Program-made: the position numbers and the translations under genes | Origin: Gemmatimonadales bacterium | GTDB lineage: Bacteria; Gemmatimonadota; Gemmatimonadetes; Palauibacterales; Palauibacteraceae | Length of the DNA stretch: 13,775 nucleotides | Direction of reading: 5' to 3' | Assembly: GCA_030608825.1 (NCBI GenBank) | Contig: JAUWDL010000006.1 | Span: 1-13,775 of the forward strand | Notes under the pieces: generated by a model | The model's database searches: none | Told to the model about the DNA's origin: nothing | The model's input: the letters and a program-made list of their open reading frames with translations, nothing else | In this document: piece by piece, positions 1 to 7,592 of the stretch | Layout: each line of letters opens with the position of its first letter | Numbering within the stretch: the first letter of the stretch is position 1

Positions 1-816
1 CACACCTGCCTCTACGGTCCCGGCCTCGAGCCCCACCTCCCCGCCCTCCGGCACCTCCTGATTCCAGGGACAGACCTCCTGGCAGATGTCGCATCCGAAG
101 ATCCGGTTCCCGATGAGCGGCCGAAGCTCGACCGGAATCTCGCCGCGAAGCTCGATCGTCAAATAGCTGATGCAGAGGCGAGCATCGAGGCCGCGCGGCC
201 ACCGGATGGCGCCGGTCGGACAGGCGTCGATGCAACGGACGCAGCTGCCGCAGCGATCCTCCGTGAACGCGTCGTCCGGCGGGACCTCGAGGGTGGTGAG
301 CAGCGTTCCGAGCAGAAGGTAGGACCCGAGAGTCGGGTCGATGAGCATCGTGTTCTTGCCGATCCAGCCGAGACCCGCGCGCTGGGCGTGGTCGCGCTCC
401 AGGACGGGACCGTAGTCCACGTACGGCAGCGTTCGCGCATCCGGATCCAGCTCCTCCACGAGCTCCGCCAGAGCCGCCAACCGCTCCTCGAATACGCCGT
501 GGTAGTCCCGACCACGGGCGTAGCGTGCGACGACAGGCTCTGCTGCGTTCGCCAGCGCCTCCGACCCAGGCGTCGCGTAGCTGAGGCTGACGACGATGAT
601 CGTTCGACAGCCGGGCAGCGCCTGCTCGGGATCGAGCCGGCGGCGCACCGCATCCTCGCGGGCCATGTAGGACATCTCGCCGTGCCAGCCTCTCTCCAGC
701 CAGGCGAGATAGGCGGCGGCGTTGGGTGGCTCGGACGCGGGCGCGAAGCCGACCTGGTCGAAGCCCAGGCCGAGCGCCGCGGCACGGAGCCGCCGCTCGA
801 GATCGTGGGGGCTCAC
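1..816 (-). CDS. queG: Epoxyqueuosine reductase QueG (3' end cut by window edge)
   Basis: QueG reduces epoxyqueuosine to queuosine in the wobble position of GUN-anticodon tRNAs, using cobalamin and two [4Fe-4S] clusters in the cytoplasm. The visible 272 residues contain the conserved YVDYGPVLER block around D134 (the family's proposed catalytic acid), the first ferredoxin motif CGSCVRCIDACP (C189, C192, C195, C199), the QueG signature LDARLCISYLTIE, and the second cluster motif CDICQEVCPWN (C242, C245, C249). The family usually runs about 350-380 residues, so the C-terminal part lies beyond base 1. I chose the GTG at 816, which overlaps the stop of the upstream nucleotidyltransferase as GTGA and puts the family's usual start, close to the GFDQVGFAPA block, in place. 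The identification is firm. The GTG start is inferred from overlap and homology. Confidence 0.95.
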   Translation of the reverse strand, partial: MSPHDLERRLRAAALGLGFDQVGFAPASEPPNAAAYLAWLERGWHGEMSYMAREDAVRRRLDPEQALPGCRTIIVVSLSYATPGSEALANAAEPVVARYARGRDYHGVFEERLAALAELVEELDPDARTLPYVDYGPVLERDHAQRAGLGWIGKNTMLIDPTLGSYLLLGTLLTTLEVPPDDAFTEDRCGSCVRCIDACPTGAIRWPRGLDARLCISYLTIELRGEIPVELRPLIGNRIFGCDICQEVCPWNQEVPEGGEVGLEAGTVEAGV

Positions 817-1553
817 CGGTGAGGCGGGCGGCTCATCATGACCGCGTCGGCGTTCGCGAGGCGCGCGGGATCGCCCACCTCCAGCCACAGGGCATCGCTC
901 ATGTCGAACGTCTCGATGGCATGGCCCTCTTCGGCCAGCCGGAGATAGACCTCCATGATCGAGAACCGCCCGCGCTCGGTGATCAGCTCGAAGATCTCCG
1001 GCGAAAGGGCGTGGATGCCCGCGAAGCCGATCTCCTCGGTGCGTCCGACCTCCCTGCGAGCTTCGGCTCGCCACCCGGTCCTCGAGTTCGCCAGTCCACG
1101 GAAGCCGTGTTCGTCGACGAGCAGGGGCCGGGTGGTTTCGCGGCGGTTGACGGCAAGGGTCGCGAGCGGCCGTCTCTCCGCATGCGCGCCGCACATGGCG
1201 GCCAGATCGGCGTCCGAGATGACGTCGACGTTGTGCAGCAGGAACGGCTGGCTCCGCTCGAAGAGCGGCGCGGCCGCCAACAGCCCCCCACCGGTCTCGA
1301 GAGGCGCTCCCTCCTCCCGGGAGAACCGTATCTCCACGCCGAAGCCTCCCCTTCGCGTGACGTACTCCTCGACCTGGTCGGCGTGGTGGTGGACGTTGAT
1401 GATCAGCCGATTGGCACCGGCATCGATCAACCGGCGAGCCACCCTCTCGAGCATCGGTACGCCGGCAACCTCCACGAGCGCTTTCGGAGCGTGCTCGGTG
1501 AGCGGTCTCAGCCGTTCGCCAACGCCCGCGGCGAGGATCATCGCCTCCATCAT
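813..1553 (-). CDS. MurU-like sugar-1-phosphate nucleotidyltransferase
   Basis: This 246-residue protein is a Rossmann-type nucleotidyltransferase of the MurU/GlmU-N/mannose-1-phosphate guanylyltransferase group, which joins a sugar 1-phosphate to an NTP and releases pyrophosphate. Visible motifs are LAAGVGERLRPLT (residues 7-19, nucleotide and pyrophosphate binding), PKALVEVAG with K24, LETGGGLL (85-92), and the metal-binding Asp in HNVDVISDAD (D110). The length and the EPLETGGG-type block match MurU, the MurNAc-1-phosphate uridylyltransferase of the cell-wall recycling pathway. The gene follows the sugar kinase by 22 bases, the same pairing as amgK-murU, which supports that substrate class. 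A second ATG lies immediately after the first. The exact sugar (MurNAc, GlcNAc, mannose) and nucleotide cannot be read from the sequence, so I leave the symbol blank. Confidence 0.85.
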   Translation of the reverse strand: MMEAMILAAGVGERLRPLTEHAPKALVEVAGVPMLERVARRLIDAGANRLIINVHHHADQVEEYVTRRGGFGVEIRFSREEGAPLETGGGLLAAAPLFERSQPFLLHNVDVISDADLAAMCGAHAERRPLATLAVNRRETTRPLLVDEHGFRGLANSRTGWRAEARREVGRTEEIGFAGIHALSPEIFELITERGRFSIMEVYLRLAEEGHAIETFDMSDALWLEVGDPARLANADAVMMSRPPHR

Positions 1554-1575
1554 GGGTGGCGAGGCACGCGGCTGC

Positions 1576-3030
1576 CTAGCGCCCGGCTCCGGGCCAGCCG
1601 CGCTTCTCCCGATGCCGCAGTATGACGTTCACATCCGGGTGGATCTCCCGCACGTGTCCGGCCAGCCGCTCTGCGAAGTAGACCGACCGATGCTGTCCTC
1701 CCGTGCAGCCGAAGCTGATGCTGAGGCTGGAGAAGCCGCGTTGCCGGTAGGCGTCGATGTGGGCCTCCACCAGCCGCCGCACTCCGCACCAGAACGCTTC
1801 CGTCTCGGGGCGGGCCACCAGGAACTCGACGACCGGCTCATCCAGTCCGGTCTGTTCCACGAAGTCGGCCAGTCGTCCCGGGTTCGGGATCCCTCGACAA
1901 TCGAAGACGTAGCCGCCCCCATGGCCGCTTCCGTCCTCGGGATACCCGTTCCGGTAGCTGAAGCTGGCCACGCGGAGCGAGAGCCCGGGGGCCTCCTGGG
2001 CCGACGACTCCGGCCCCGCCCAGCGCTCCACGATGCGCGAGAAGGTCGAATGGATCTCGGGGAGCGCGAGCGGCAAGCCTTCATCCAGAAGCGCATCGAG
2101 GTTGCGGGCCGCGAAGGGAACGCTCTGCAGGAAGCGAGGCTTCCGCTCGAAGAAGCCCCTGTACCCGTAGGCGCCCAACGCCTGCATGATTCGGATGAGA
2201 ACGAAGCCCCGGTAGTAGCCGAGGAACGCATCGCGATCCACCGGCACCATTCCCTCGAGCGTGCGCAGGTAGCACTTGAGAAGCTCGGCGCGCACCTCCG
2301 GCGGCAGATCGGCCTTCGCATCGTAGAGCAGCGAGGCCAGATCATATTGCAGCGCGCCGCGTCGGCCGCCCTGGTAGTCGATGAACCAGGGCGCGCTCTC
2401 CACCACCATGATGTTCCGGGATTGGAAGTCGCGGTACATGAAATGGTCGCGCGGCGCCTCGAGCAGGAACCGCACGAGCTTGCCGAAGTCGCGCTCGAGC
2501 CTGGCCTCGTCGAAGGGCACGTCGGCCAGCTTGAGAAAGTGGTACTTGAAGTAGTTCAGATCCCACAGCATCGACTGACGGTCGAACGCACGGCGAGGAT
2601 ACGCGACGCGGAAGTCGAGGATGCGCCCGCCCTCGACCTGGAACCGCGGCAGCAGCTCGACCACCCGCCGATAGACGGACAGGACCTCCCCCGGGAACGG
2701 CTCCTCCGTATCGGGCCCGCGCGTCTCGGCGAGCAGGTCGAATAACGTCGTGTCTCCCAGATCGTCTTCCAGCCACGTACCCTGCCGGCGGTTCTCCGCC
2801 AGGATCCCGGGGACGGGAAGCCCGGCTTCGAAAAAGGTCGCGGTGAAGGAGAGGAACGCCCGGTTCTCGCCCCGGTCGGGGCCATATCCTCCGATCACGG
2901 TGCCGGATTCGGGCGTAGGGAGGCGATAGTAGCGACGCGCCGAGCCGTCCGCCGCGACCTCGTGGACATGGGCCGGACGGACGCCGTAGTGGCGCTCGTA
3001 GAGCCGAACGACGCGGTCTCTGGCGTTCAC
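1576..3030 (-). CDS. AmgK-like sugar kinase fused to a RapZ C-terminal domain
   Basis: The 484-residue protein has two parts. Residues about 1-335 are an aminoglycoside-phosphotransferase-fold kinase like AmgK, with the catalytic loop YRDFQSRN (D201, N206) and the metal-binding FIDYQGG (D218) followed by the ALQYDLASLLYDAKADLP block. Residues about 351-484 match the RapZ C-terminal domain: FSYRNGYP, YVFDCRGIPNPGR, TGLDEPV and the hallmark GCTGGQHRSVYFAERL (441-456). In RapZ that domain binds glucosamine-6-phosphate; the RapZ N-terminal P-loop domain is absent here. With the MurU-like gene downstream, the inferred role is anomeric phosphorylation of a recycled cell-wall amino sugar, possibly feedback-controlled by the RapZ domain. 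I chose the GTG at 3030, 22 bases after the nth stop, with a GAGG 10 bases upstream; a longer reading frame opens at 3141 but would overlap nth by 89 bases. Fold assignments are firm, substrate is inferred. Confidence 0.88.
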   Translation of the reverse strand: MNARDRVVRLYERHYGVRPAHVHEVAADGSARRYYRLPTPESGTVIGGYGPDRGENRAFLSFTATFFEAGLPVPGILAENRRQGTWLEDDLGDTTLFDLLAETRGPDTEEPFPGEVLSVYRRVVELLPRFQVEGGRILDFRVAYPRRAFDRQSMLWDLNYFKYHFLKLADVPFDEARLERDFGKLVRFLLEAPRDHFMYRDFQSRNIMVVESAPWFIDYQGGRRGALQYDLASLLYDAKADLPPEVRAELLKCYLRTLEGMVPVDRDAFLGYYRGFVLIRIMQALGAYGYRGFFERKPRFLQSVPFAARNLDALLDEGLPLALPEIHSTFSRIVERWAGPESSAQEAPGLSLRVASFSYRNGYPEDGSGHGGGYVFDCRGIPNPGRLADFVEQTGLDEPVVEFLVARPETEAFWCGVRRLVEAHIDAYRQRGFSSLSISFGCTGGQHRSVYFAERLAGHVREIHPDVNVILRHREKRGWPGAGR

Positions 3031-3052
3031 CTCAGGGCGTCCTCGACCCGTC

Positions 3053-3706
3053 TCAGTCGAAAGCCCGGGCGCTCGGGCACAGATCCGCGAGCTCACAGTC
3101 CGAGCAATTCGGGCGGCGTGCGGCGCAGGTCGAGCGGCCATGGAGAATGAGGCGCCACGCGAAGGGCCTCCACTGATCCCTCGGAAGCAGCTCCATCAGG
3201 TCACGCTCGACCTTGACCGGATCGGTCTCTTCCGTGAGGCCGAGGCGCCCGGCGACGCGCTTCACGTGCGTATCCACGACCACGCCCTCGTGCACGCCGA
3301 ACCAGTTGCTGAGGATCACGTTGGCGGTCTTCCTCGCCACACCGGGCAGCTCCACGAGCGCCTGCATCGTGCCCGGGACCTCGCCGCCGTGATCGGCCAC
3401 CAGCGAGGCCGCCATCTGCTGAATGTGCTTGGCCTTGTTCCGGAAGAACCCCGTGCTTCGGACGTACTCCTCGAGCTCGGACCGGTCCGCGCCGGCGTAC
3501 TCCTCGGCCCCCGGAAAGCGTTGGAACAGGACGGGCGTGACCTCGTTCACGCGCGCGTCCGTGCACTGCGCCGAGAGGATCGTCGCGACCAGAAGCTCGA
3601 GCGCGGACGAGTGGTCCAGCGTCACCGTCAGGTCCGGGTAACGATCGGCAAGCCTCGACCCCAGCTCCTTCAGCCGTTCGTCGCCCCTCCCGACCACCCT
3701 AGCCAC
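3053..3706 (-). CDS. nth: Endonuclease III (DNA glycosylase/AP lyase)
   Basis: Nth removes oxidised pyrimidines from DNA and cleaves the abasic site by beta-elimination, starting base excision repair. The 217 residues carry the helix-hairpin-helix LPGVARKTANVIL with the catalytic lysine K126, the catalytic aspartate D145 in VVDTHVKRV, and the C-terminal iron-sulfur loop with spacing C-x6-C-x2-C-x5-C (C194, C201, C204, C210). The length equals that of typical Nth proteins. The GTG at 3706 is chosen because GGAGG stands six bases upstream; the frame is open back to 3841 but the extra N-terminus reads as low-complexity Arg/Ser shadow sequence. The start overlaps the last 8 bases of the site-2 protease gene, suggesting translational coupling. 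A second GTG three codons on is an alternative start. Confidence 0.96.
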   Translation of the reverse strand: MARVVGRGDERLKELGSRLADRYPDLTVTLDHSSALELLVATILSAQCTDARVNEVTPVLFQRFPGAEEYAGADRSELEEYVRSTGFFRNKAKHIQQMAASLVADHGGEVPGTMQALVELPGVARKTANVILSNWFGVHEGVVVDTHVKRVAGRLGLTEETDPVKVERDLMELLPRDQWRPFAWRLILHGRSTCAARRPNCSDCELADLCPSARAFD

Positions 3707-4880
3707 CCTCGGCCTCCGGCTCCGAGCCGACCCCGCCCGGGGACGGCCGGAGCTGATCGAGACCCAGCTTGTTGGCTCGCCCCACCCAGTCACCGATCTC
3801 CTGCATCGTGAGGATCCCGCGGAGGCGGCCTTCACCGGCAACGATCACGCGCTCCGACTCGCTCGATTGAAGCCGTCCGATCACCTGGTCGAGGGTCGTG
3901 TCGGGCGTCACGACGGGCGTGTCGGCCACGTCGCTCATGAGCTCGGCGGCCGTTGTACCGGCTCGACGCTCCGGCGGGACATCCGCCACGTCGTCCAGTG
4001 CAACGACCCCCACCAACCGGCCGTCGCGTACCACGGGGAGCGCCGGCGGGACGCCCGAGACATACAGATCCGCGAGGTCGCGCGCGGACATCTCCGCGGG
4101 CACGGCCGACGTCTGGCGTGCGACGCGAGTCACGGGCACGTCGGAGATCGCGCGCATCAAGACGAACTGCCGATAGCTCGAGGCGGCGGCGCTCGCGAGG
4201 AACCACCCGATGAAGGCCAGCCAAAGGCCGCTGATCAGCGGCCCGCGCATGATCAGGAACGCCCCGGCCGCGATGAGCACGTAACCGAAGGCGCGGCCGC
4301 CGGAGGTGGCCCAACGTGTGGCTCGGCGAAGGTCCCCCGTGGCCTGCCACACCGCCGCCCTGAAGATCCGACCTCCGTCCAGCGGAAAGCCCGGCACCAG
4401 GTTGAAGACCGCGAGAACGAAGTTGAGCCAGCCCAGATAGCGGGAGACCTGCCCGGCCGGCGCCAGGATTCCGAGCTCGTCGGCCAGGGCTCCGAGAGAC
4501 CAGAAGATCCCGGCCAGCGTGAAGCTGGCGAGCGGGCCCACGACGGTGAGGAGGAACTCGTCGACCGGCCGCTCGGCTTCCGTCGTGGTCTGAGCCACGC
4601 CGCCGAAGATGAAGAGCGTGATTCCCTGGACGTGGACGCCACGCGAGCGGGCCACCACCGAGTGCGCGAGCTCGTGCAGCAGCAGCGACAGGAAGAAGAA
4701 GAGCGCCGCGGCGACCCCCATGAGCAGATACGCCTCACCGTCGTAGCCGGGAAGCTGCCGAGGGAACTCGACCGTGCTGAAGACCCAGACGATCAGGGCG
4801 ATCAGGACGAACCAGGAATAGTCGATCCGGATCGGGAACCCGAACCAGCGGCCGATGTTGAACCCTCCGAAAAGCGGCAT
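3699..4880 (-). CDS. Site-2 protease family (M50) membrane metalloprotease with two CBS domains
   Basis: This 393-residue protein is an intramembrane zinc protease of family M50. The zinc motif HELAH (H69, E70, H73) sits in a hydrophobic segment, and the third ligand lies in NLVPGFPLDGGRI (D168). About five to six hydrophobic segments are seen between residues 20 and 235. The C-terminal half, about 243-305 and 313-372, consists of two CBS modules (each ending in a pattern like LVGVVALDDV and LRGILTMQEI), which in relatives bind adenosyl nucleotides such as ATP or AMP and regulate activity. The substrate is unknown; relatives cut membrane-bound anti-sigma factors or other transmembrane proteins, and B. 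subtilis SpoIVFB is a CBS-carrying relative. The start ATG lies 10 bases after the stop of the upstream metallopeptidase gene, with only a weak Shine-Dalgarno. All catalytic residues are present. Confidence 0.93.
   Translation of the reverse strand: MPLFGGFNIGRWFGFPIRIDYSWFVLIALIVWVFSTVEFPRQLPGYDGEAYLLMGVAAALFFFLSLLLHELAHSVVARSRGVHVQGITLFIFGGVAQTTTEAERPVDEFLLTVVGPLASFTLAGIFWSLGALADELGILAPAGQVSRYLGWLNFVLAVFNLVPGFPLDGGRIFRAAVWQATGDLRRATRWATSGGRAFGYVLIAAGAFLIMRGPLISGLWLAFIGWFLASAAASSYRQFVLMRAISDVPVTRVARQTSAVPAEMSARDLADLYVSGVPPALPVVRDGRLVGVVALDDVADVPPERRAGTTAAELMSDVADTPVVTPDTTLDQVIGRLQSSESERVIVAGEGRLRGILTMQEIGDWVGRANKLGLDQLRPSPGGVGSEPEAEGG
3713..3717 (-). promoter_or_regulatory. Ribosome binding site of nth
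   Basis: GGAGG, six bases before the GTG at 3706, lies inside the last codons of the upstream protease gene. It is the reason for choosing the short 217-residue endonuclease III over the longer open frame. Confidence 0.7.
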
Positions 4881-4890
4881 CAGATCCGGC

Positions 4891-5586
4891 CTACGAGTGG
4901 GGAACGGGGAGCGCCCGCCGCGAGAGCACCTGGAAACCGTCGGCGCCTCTGCCGAGGATCCGCCGGAGAAGCGTCACTCTCGGAGGCACGACGACCGTCA
5001 GGCGGCCACCTGCCAGGTTGCGCACGCCCACGAAAAGCGTCGCGGACGCCGCGGGAACGTGGACGCCGAATCCCCGACCCCTCCAGGTGAAGATGGCGGT
5101 GGAGGATACGCCCTCCATGGCGCCCTCGGCGAAGGTCTCGGAGCCCAGCCTCACGATTCCATCCGAGTCCGCAGGGATCGCTCGATAAAAGGCCGGGTCG
5201 AAGGGCCGGTCCGCCAGGCGGAGGAAGTTCTGATCGGTCGCCCAGTCCATGTCGTCCAAGGCCGATTCGCCGGCCGCCGACTCGCGGTGGTGGAGCAACT
5301 CGTGGGTGATCGTCTCCCAGATCTCCTCCTCCCACTCGAAGGCGTCATCCTCGAACGACAGCGCCAGAAAGGAGCCGTAGTAGAGCACCAGCTCCGAGCG
5401 CACATCGCCCCCATCCCCGTATCCCGTGGGCCAGCTCTCCGTGACGCACTCCCCGAGGGTATAGACCCCGCCGAGCGTGGGATGGCCGAGCTCCTTCTCT
5501 TCGATAACGAGCGCCTCCACACCCTCCTTCAGCTCTTCCGGGATGCGCTGCCAGAGCCGGGCGGCGAGGGCTTCGAAATCGTCCAT
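4891..5586 (-). CDS. Small cytosolic HExxH metallopeptidase (MMP-like family) with C-terminal extension
   Basis: The 231-residue protein has no signal peptide or membrane segment. Residues about 1-120 resemble the minimal zincin-like (MMP-like, formerly DUF1025) family: an N-terminal LPEEL-type helix (IPEELKEGVEALVIE), a beta-strand segment (ELVLYYGSFL) and the zinc motif ITHELLHHRE with H95, E96 and H99. A downstream acidic stretch, ALDDMDW, could supply the third ligand (D111, D112 or D114). Residues about 121-231 are an extra beta-rich region, with DPAFYRAIP, TWRGRGFGVHVP and LTVVVPP, that is not part of the minimal family and that I cannot name. The ATG directly follows the stop of the flavin reductase gene with no spacer, consistent with translational coupling. 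Family substrates are unknown. The protease assignment rests on the motif and general similarity. Confidence 0.75.
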   Translation of the reverse strand: MDDFEALAARLWQRIPEELKEGVEALVIEEKELGHPTLGGVYTLGECVTESWPTGYGDGGDVRSELVLYYGSFLALSFEDDAFEWEEEIWETITHELLHHRESAAGESALDDMDWATDQNFLRLADRPFDPAFYRAIPADSDGIVRLGSETFAEGAMEGVSSTAIFTWRGRGFGVHVPAASATLFVGVRNLAGGRLTVVVPPRVTLLRRILGRGADGFQVLSRRALPVPHS

Positions 5587-6120
5587 TCAGTCCCGGTTCG
5601 GGCCGGGACCTCTTTCCGGCTCGTGTTCGGCGCCGGCCGCCATCAGGTACGCCCCACGGTAATGAAGGAGTGGCGCGAGGGATCCCTCCGCCCGTTCCGA
5701 GAGTTCGGCGGCCTCGACTCGCCCGATGAACACCGTATGGTCTCCCGCCGCCACCTCATCCACCACCACACAGTCGCAGTATCCCAGGCCGGCCTCCAGC
5801 ACCGGCGCTCCGGTCGCCATCTCGCGTGTCTGAACATCCTCGAACTTGTCTTCGTCGTCGCCCGCGAACCGATCCGCGACCGATGAGTCCTGCGCACCGA
5901 GGAAGGTCACGGCGAAGAAGCCCGAGGTCGTGATCGCATCGTGCGTGTGCGAGCCGGAGTCCAGACAGACCAGCACGAGCGGCGGATCCAGCGACACAGA
6001 GCACACCGCGGTTGCGGTGAGGCCTCGCGGGCGACCTTCCGCCTCACGGGTCGCGATCACGCACACGCCCCCCGCCAGGCATCCCAGGACGTCTCGGAAG
6101 TGCTCGGCGGGTACGGTCAT
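5587..6120 (-). CDS. Flavin reductase-like domain protein
   Basis: The 177-residue protein matches the Flavin_Reduct split-barrel family, in which NAD(P)H reduces FMN or FAD, often to feed a two-component monooxygenase. Family features are the N-terminal FRDVLGCLAGGVCVIA, then GLTATAVCSVSLDPPLVLVC (residues 33-52, FMN phosphate-binding region), the FAVTFLGAQD strand, and the C-terminal GDHTVFIGRV followed by PLLHYRGAY. The ATG at 6120 overlaps the transporter stop as ATGA and has AGGGA five bases upstream, so I prefer it to an ATG 30 codons earlier inside the transporter gene. No partner monooxygenase is in the window, so the electron acceptor is unknown. Some relatives are heme or other flavoproteins. 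Confidence 0.9.
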   Translation of the reverse strand: MTVPAEHFRDVLGCLAGGVCVIATREAEGRPRGLTATAVCSVSLDPPLVLVCLDSGSHTHDAITTSGFFAVTFLGAQDSSVADRFAGDDEDKFEDVQTREMATGAPVLEAGLGYCDCVVVDEVAAGDHTVFIGRVEAAELSERAEGSLAPLLHYRGAYLMAAGAEHEPERGPGPNRD

Positions 6121-7592
6121 GCACTTCCCTGCGGCGGTGCTGAAGCCGCGCCGGAGATCTTCACCAGCCATCGGTTCAGCAGCAGGAAAGCGGTGATCGC
6201 CACGATCCACTGCACCAGCACGCTACCCACGTTGAAGGTGGAAAAGGGCGTGAACGTAGCCGCGAGGTCGGACGGGTCCACCGCCTGCCACAGCCACCAC
6301 CCCATGAGCACGACGGCCTGAACCGCCACGAGACGAATCGCGACGTTCCACCATCGGCCGATCACGAGGTCGCAGCCCTCCGTATTAACCATGGCCGTAC
6401 GGAAACGGTCCACGCCGAAGCGAAGGACCGCGAAGGCGAAGAAGAAGCCGCAGAGCATGAGCCCCACGCCCCACACCCAGTCCTGATTCCTGAACATGTC
6501 TGTGGAGAGGGCGGACGGGAGGCCGACGAGGAAGCCGAGCGCACCGACCACCATGATCGCCCGAGTGCGCTCCACGCCCGCGTCCCGCAGCACGCGCGAT
6601 GCAAGCTCGATCATCGCGATCAGGCTGCTCCACGCAGCGAAGACCAGTGCCAGGAAGAAGAGCACCATGAAGAAGCGTCCGGCCGGCATCTGTCCGAACA
6701 GCTGCGGTACCCAAACGAACGTCAGACCCTCGTTGCCGGCCCCCACGATCTGGCCCGCTGAATCCGGCATGATCGCGAACACGGTGCAGAGCACCATGAT
6801 GCCGGCGAGGAGCGAGACGGCATTGTTGCCGAAGCCGAGAAGAAAGGCGTTCAGTGTCGTGTCCTCGCGTCTCCTCAGGTAGACCGAATACGCGACGATC
6901 AGCCCCCAGCCTGCCCCCGTGTCCCAGGCGTTCTGCGTGAGAGCCTCCAGCCAGATGCGAGCCGTCAGCAGGTCGCTCCAGTCGGGACTGAAGAGGAACT
7001 CGAGACCGGCGGAGGCGCCCGGGAGGGTCACCGCCCGGATGGCGAGGACGACGACCAGGACGAGGAGGCTCGGAATCAGAACCCGCGCCGCCCGTTCGAT
7101 GCCCATCACCCCCCGGGCCACGACGAGGGCGCCCAGCGTCATGGCGACCGCGTGCGTCGCGACCGCGGCGCCGGAACCCACGTAGGCGGACCAGAACGCG
7201 TTCGCCGCCTCGGGCGAGTCCATCGGCACGGCGCGGGTCAGCGACCCCCACAGGTAGCGGACGGTCCACCCCATCACCACCGAGTAGTAGCACATGATCG
7301 CCGTGGCGGTGAAGGCCACCCAGGCGCCCATCCAGGCGAACCGTGGGCCGGCGACCTTCACGAACGCCCCGATCGGCCCACGACGGGTGTTCTTTCCCAT
7401 CGCGAACTCGACGAGGATCAGCGGGACCGACCAGAGGAGGAGGAAGACGACCCAGGCGACGAGAAAGGCGCCCCCTCCGTTCGAGGCCGCGACGCGCGGG
7501 AATCGCCAGATGTTTCCGGTTCCGATCGCCATCCCGAGCATCGCGAGCATCATCCCCCAACGCGAGGAGAACACGGCTCCGCGCTCCGTCAC
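6117..7592 (-). CDS. Sodium-dependent transporter, neurotransmitter:sodium symporter (NSS/SNF) family
   Basis: This 491-residue polytopic membrane protein has the LeuT fold and should couple sodium entry to uptake of an amino acid or related amine. The TM1 signature AIGTGNIWRFP (residues 22-32) and the following NGGGAFL are intact; the TM8 segment contains W-S322-S323, at the place of the Na2-site Thr-Ser pair of LeuT. TM6 is unusual: NAWDTGAGWGLIVAYSVYL (221-239) replaces the common SLGxG pattern. About eleven to twelve hydrophobic segments are visible. The GTG at 7592 overlaps the hydrolase stop as GTGA and has GGAG seven bases upstream, and the protein then begins as usual about 22 residues before the TM1 motif. 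The substrate cannot be read from the sequence. Confidence 0.94.
   Translation of the reverse strand: MTERGAVFSSRWGMMLAMLGMAIGTGNIWRFPRVAASNGGGAFLVAWVVFLLLWSVPLILVEFAMGKNTRRGPIGAFVKVAGPRFAWMGAWVAFTATAIMCYYSVVMGWTVRYLWGSLTRAVPMDSPEAANAFWSAYVGSGAAVATHAVAMTLGALVVARGVMGIERAARVLIPSLLVLVVVLAIRAVTLPGASAGLEFLFSPDWSDLLTARIWLEALTQNAWDTGAGWGLIVAYSVYLRRREDTTLNAFLLGFGNNAVSLLAGIMVLCTVFAIMPDSAGQIVGAGNEGLTFVWVPQLFGQMPAGRFFMVLFFLALVFAAWSSLIAMIELASRVLRDAGVERTRAIMVVGALGFLVGLPSALSTDMFRNQDWVWGVGLMLCGFFFAFAVLRFGVDRFRTAMVNTEGCDLVIGRWWNVAIRLVAVQAVVLMGWWLWQAVDPSDLAATFTPFSTFNVGSVLVQWIVAITAFLLLNRWLVKISGAASAPPQGSA

Noticed and set aside
955..2745. 596-residue open frame on the plus strand
   Set aside because: It lies antisense to the kinase-RapZ and nucleotidyltransferase genes, which have clear family motifs. 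Its own translation has no recognisable domain and is the expected by-product of GC-rich codon bias.
3031..3141. 37-residue N-terminal extension of the kinase-RapZ protein from an ATG at 3141
   Set aside because: It overlaps the end of nth by 89 bases, including its iron-sulfur cysteine codons, and reads as Arg/Ala-rich shadow. The GTG at 3030 right after the nth stop fits the kinase family start better.
3867..5090. 407-residue open frame on the plus strand
   Set aside because: It is antisense to the site-2 protease and metallopeptidase genes and reads as charged low-complexity sequence (Arg, Glu, His rich) with no family motif.
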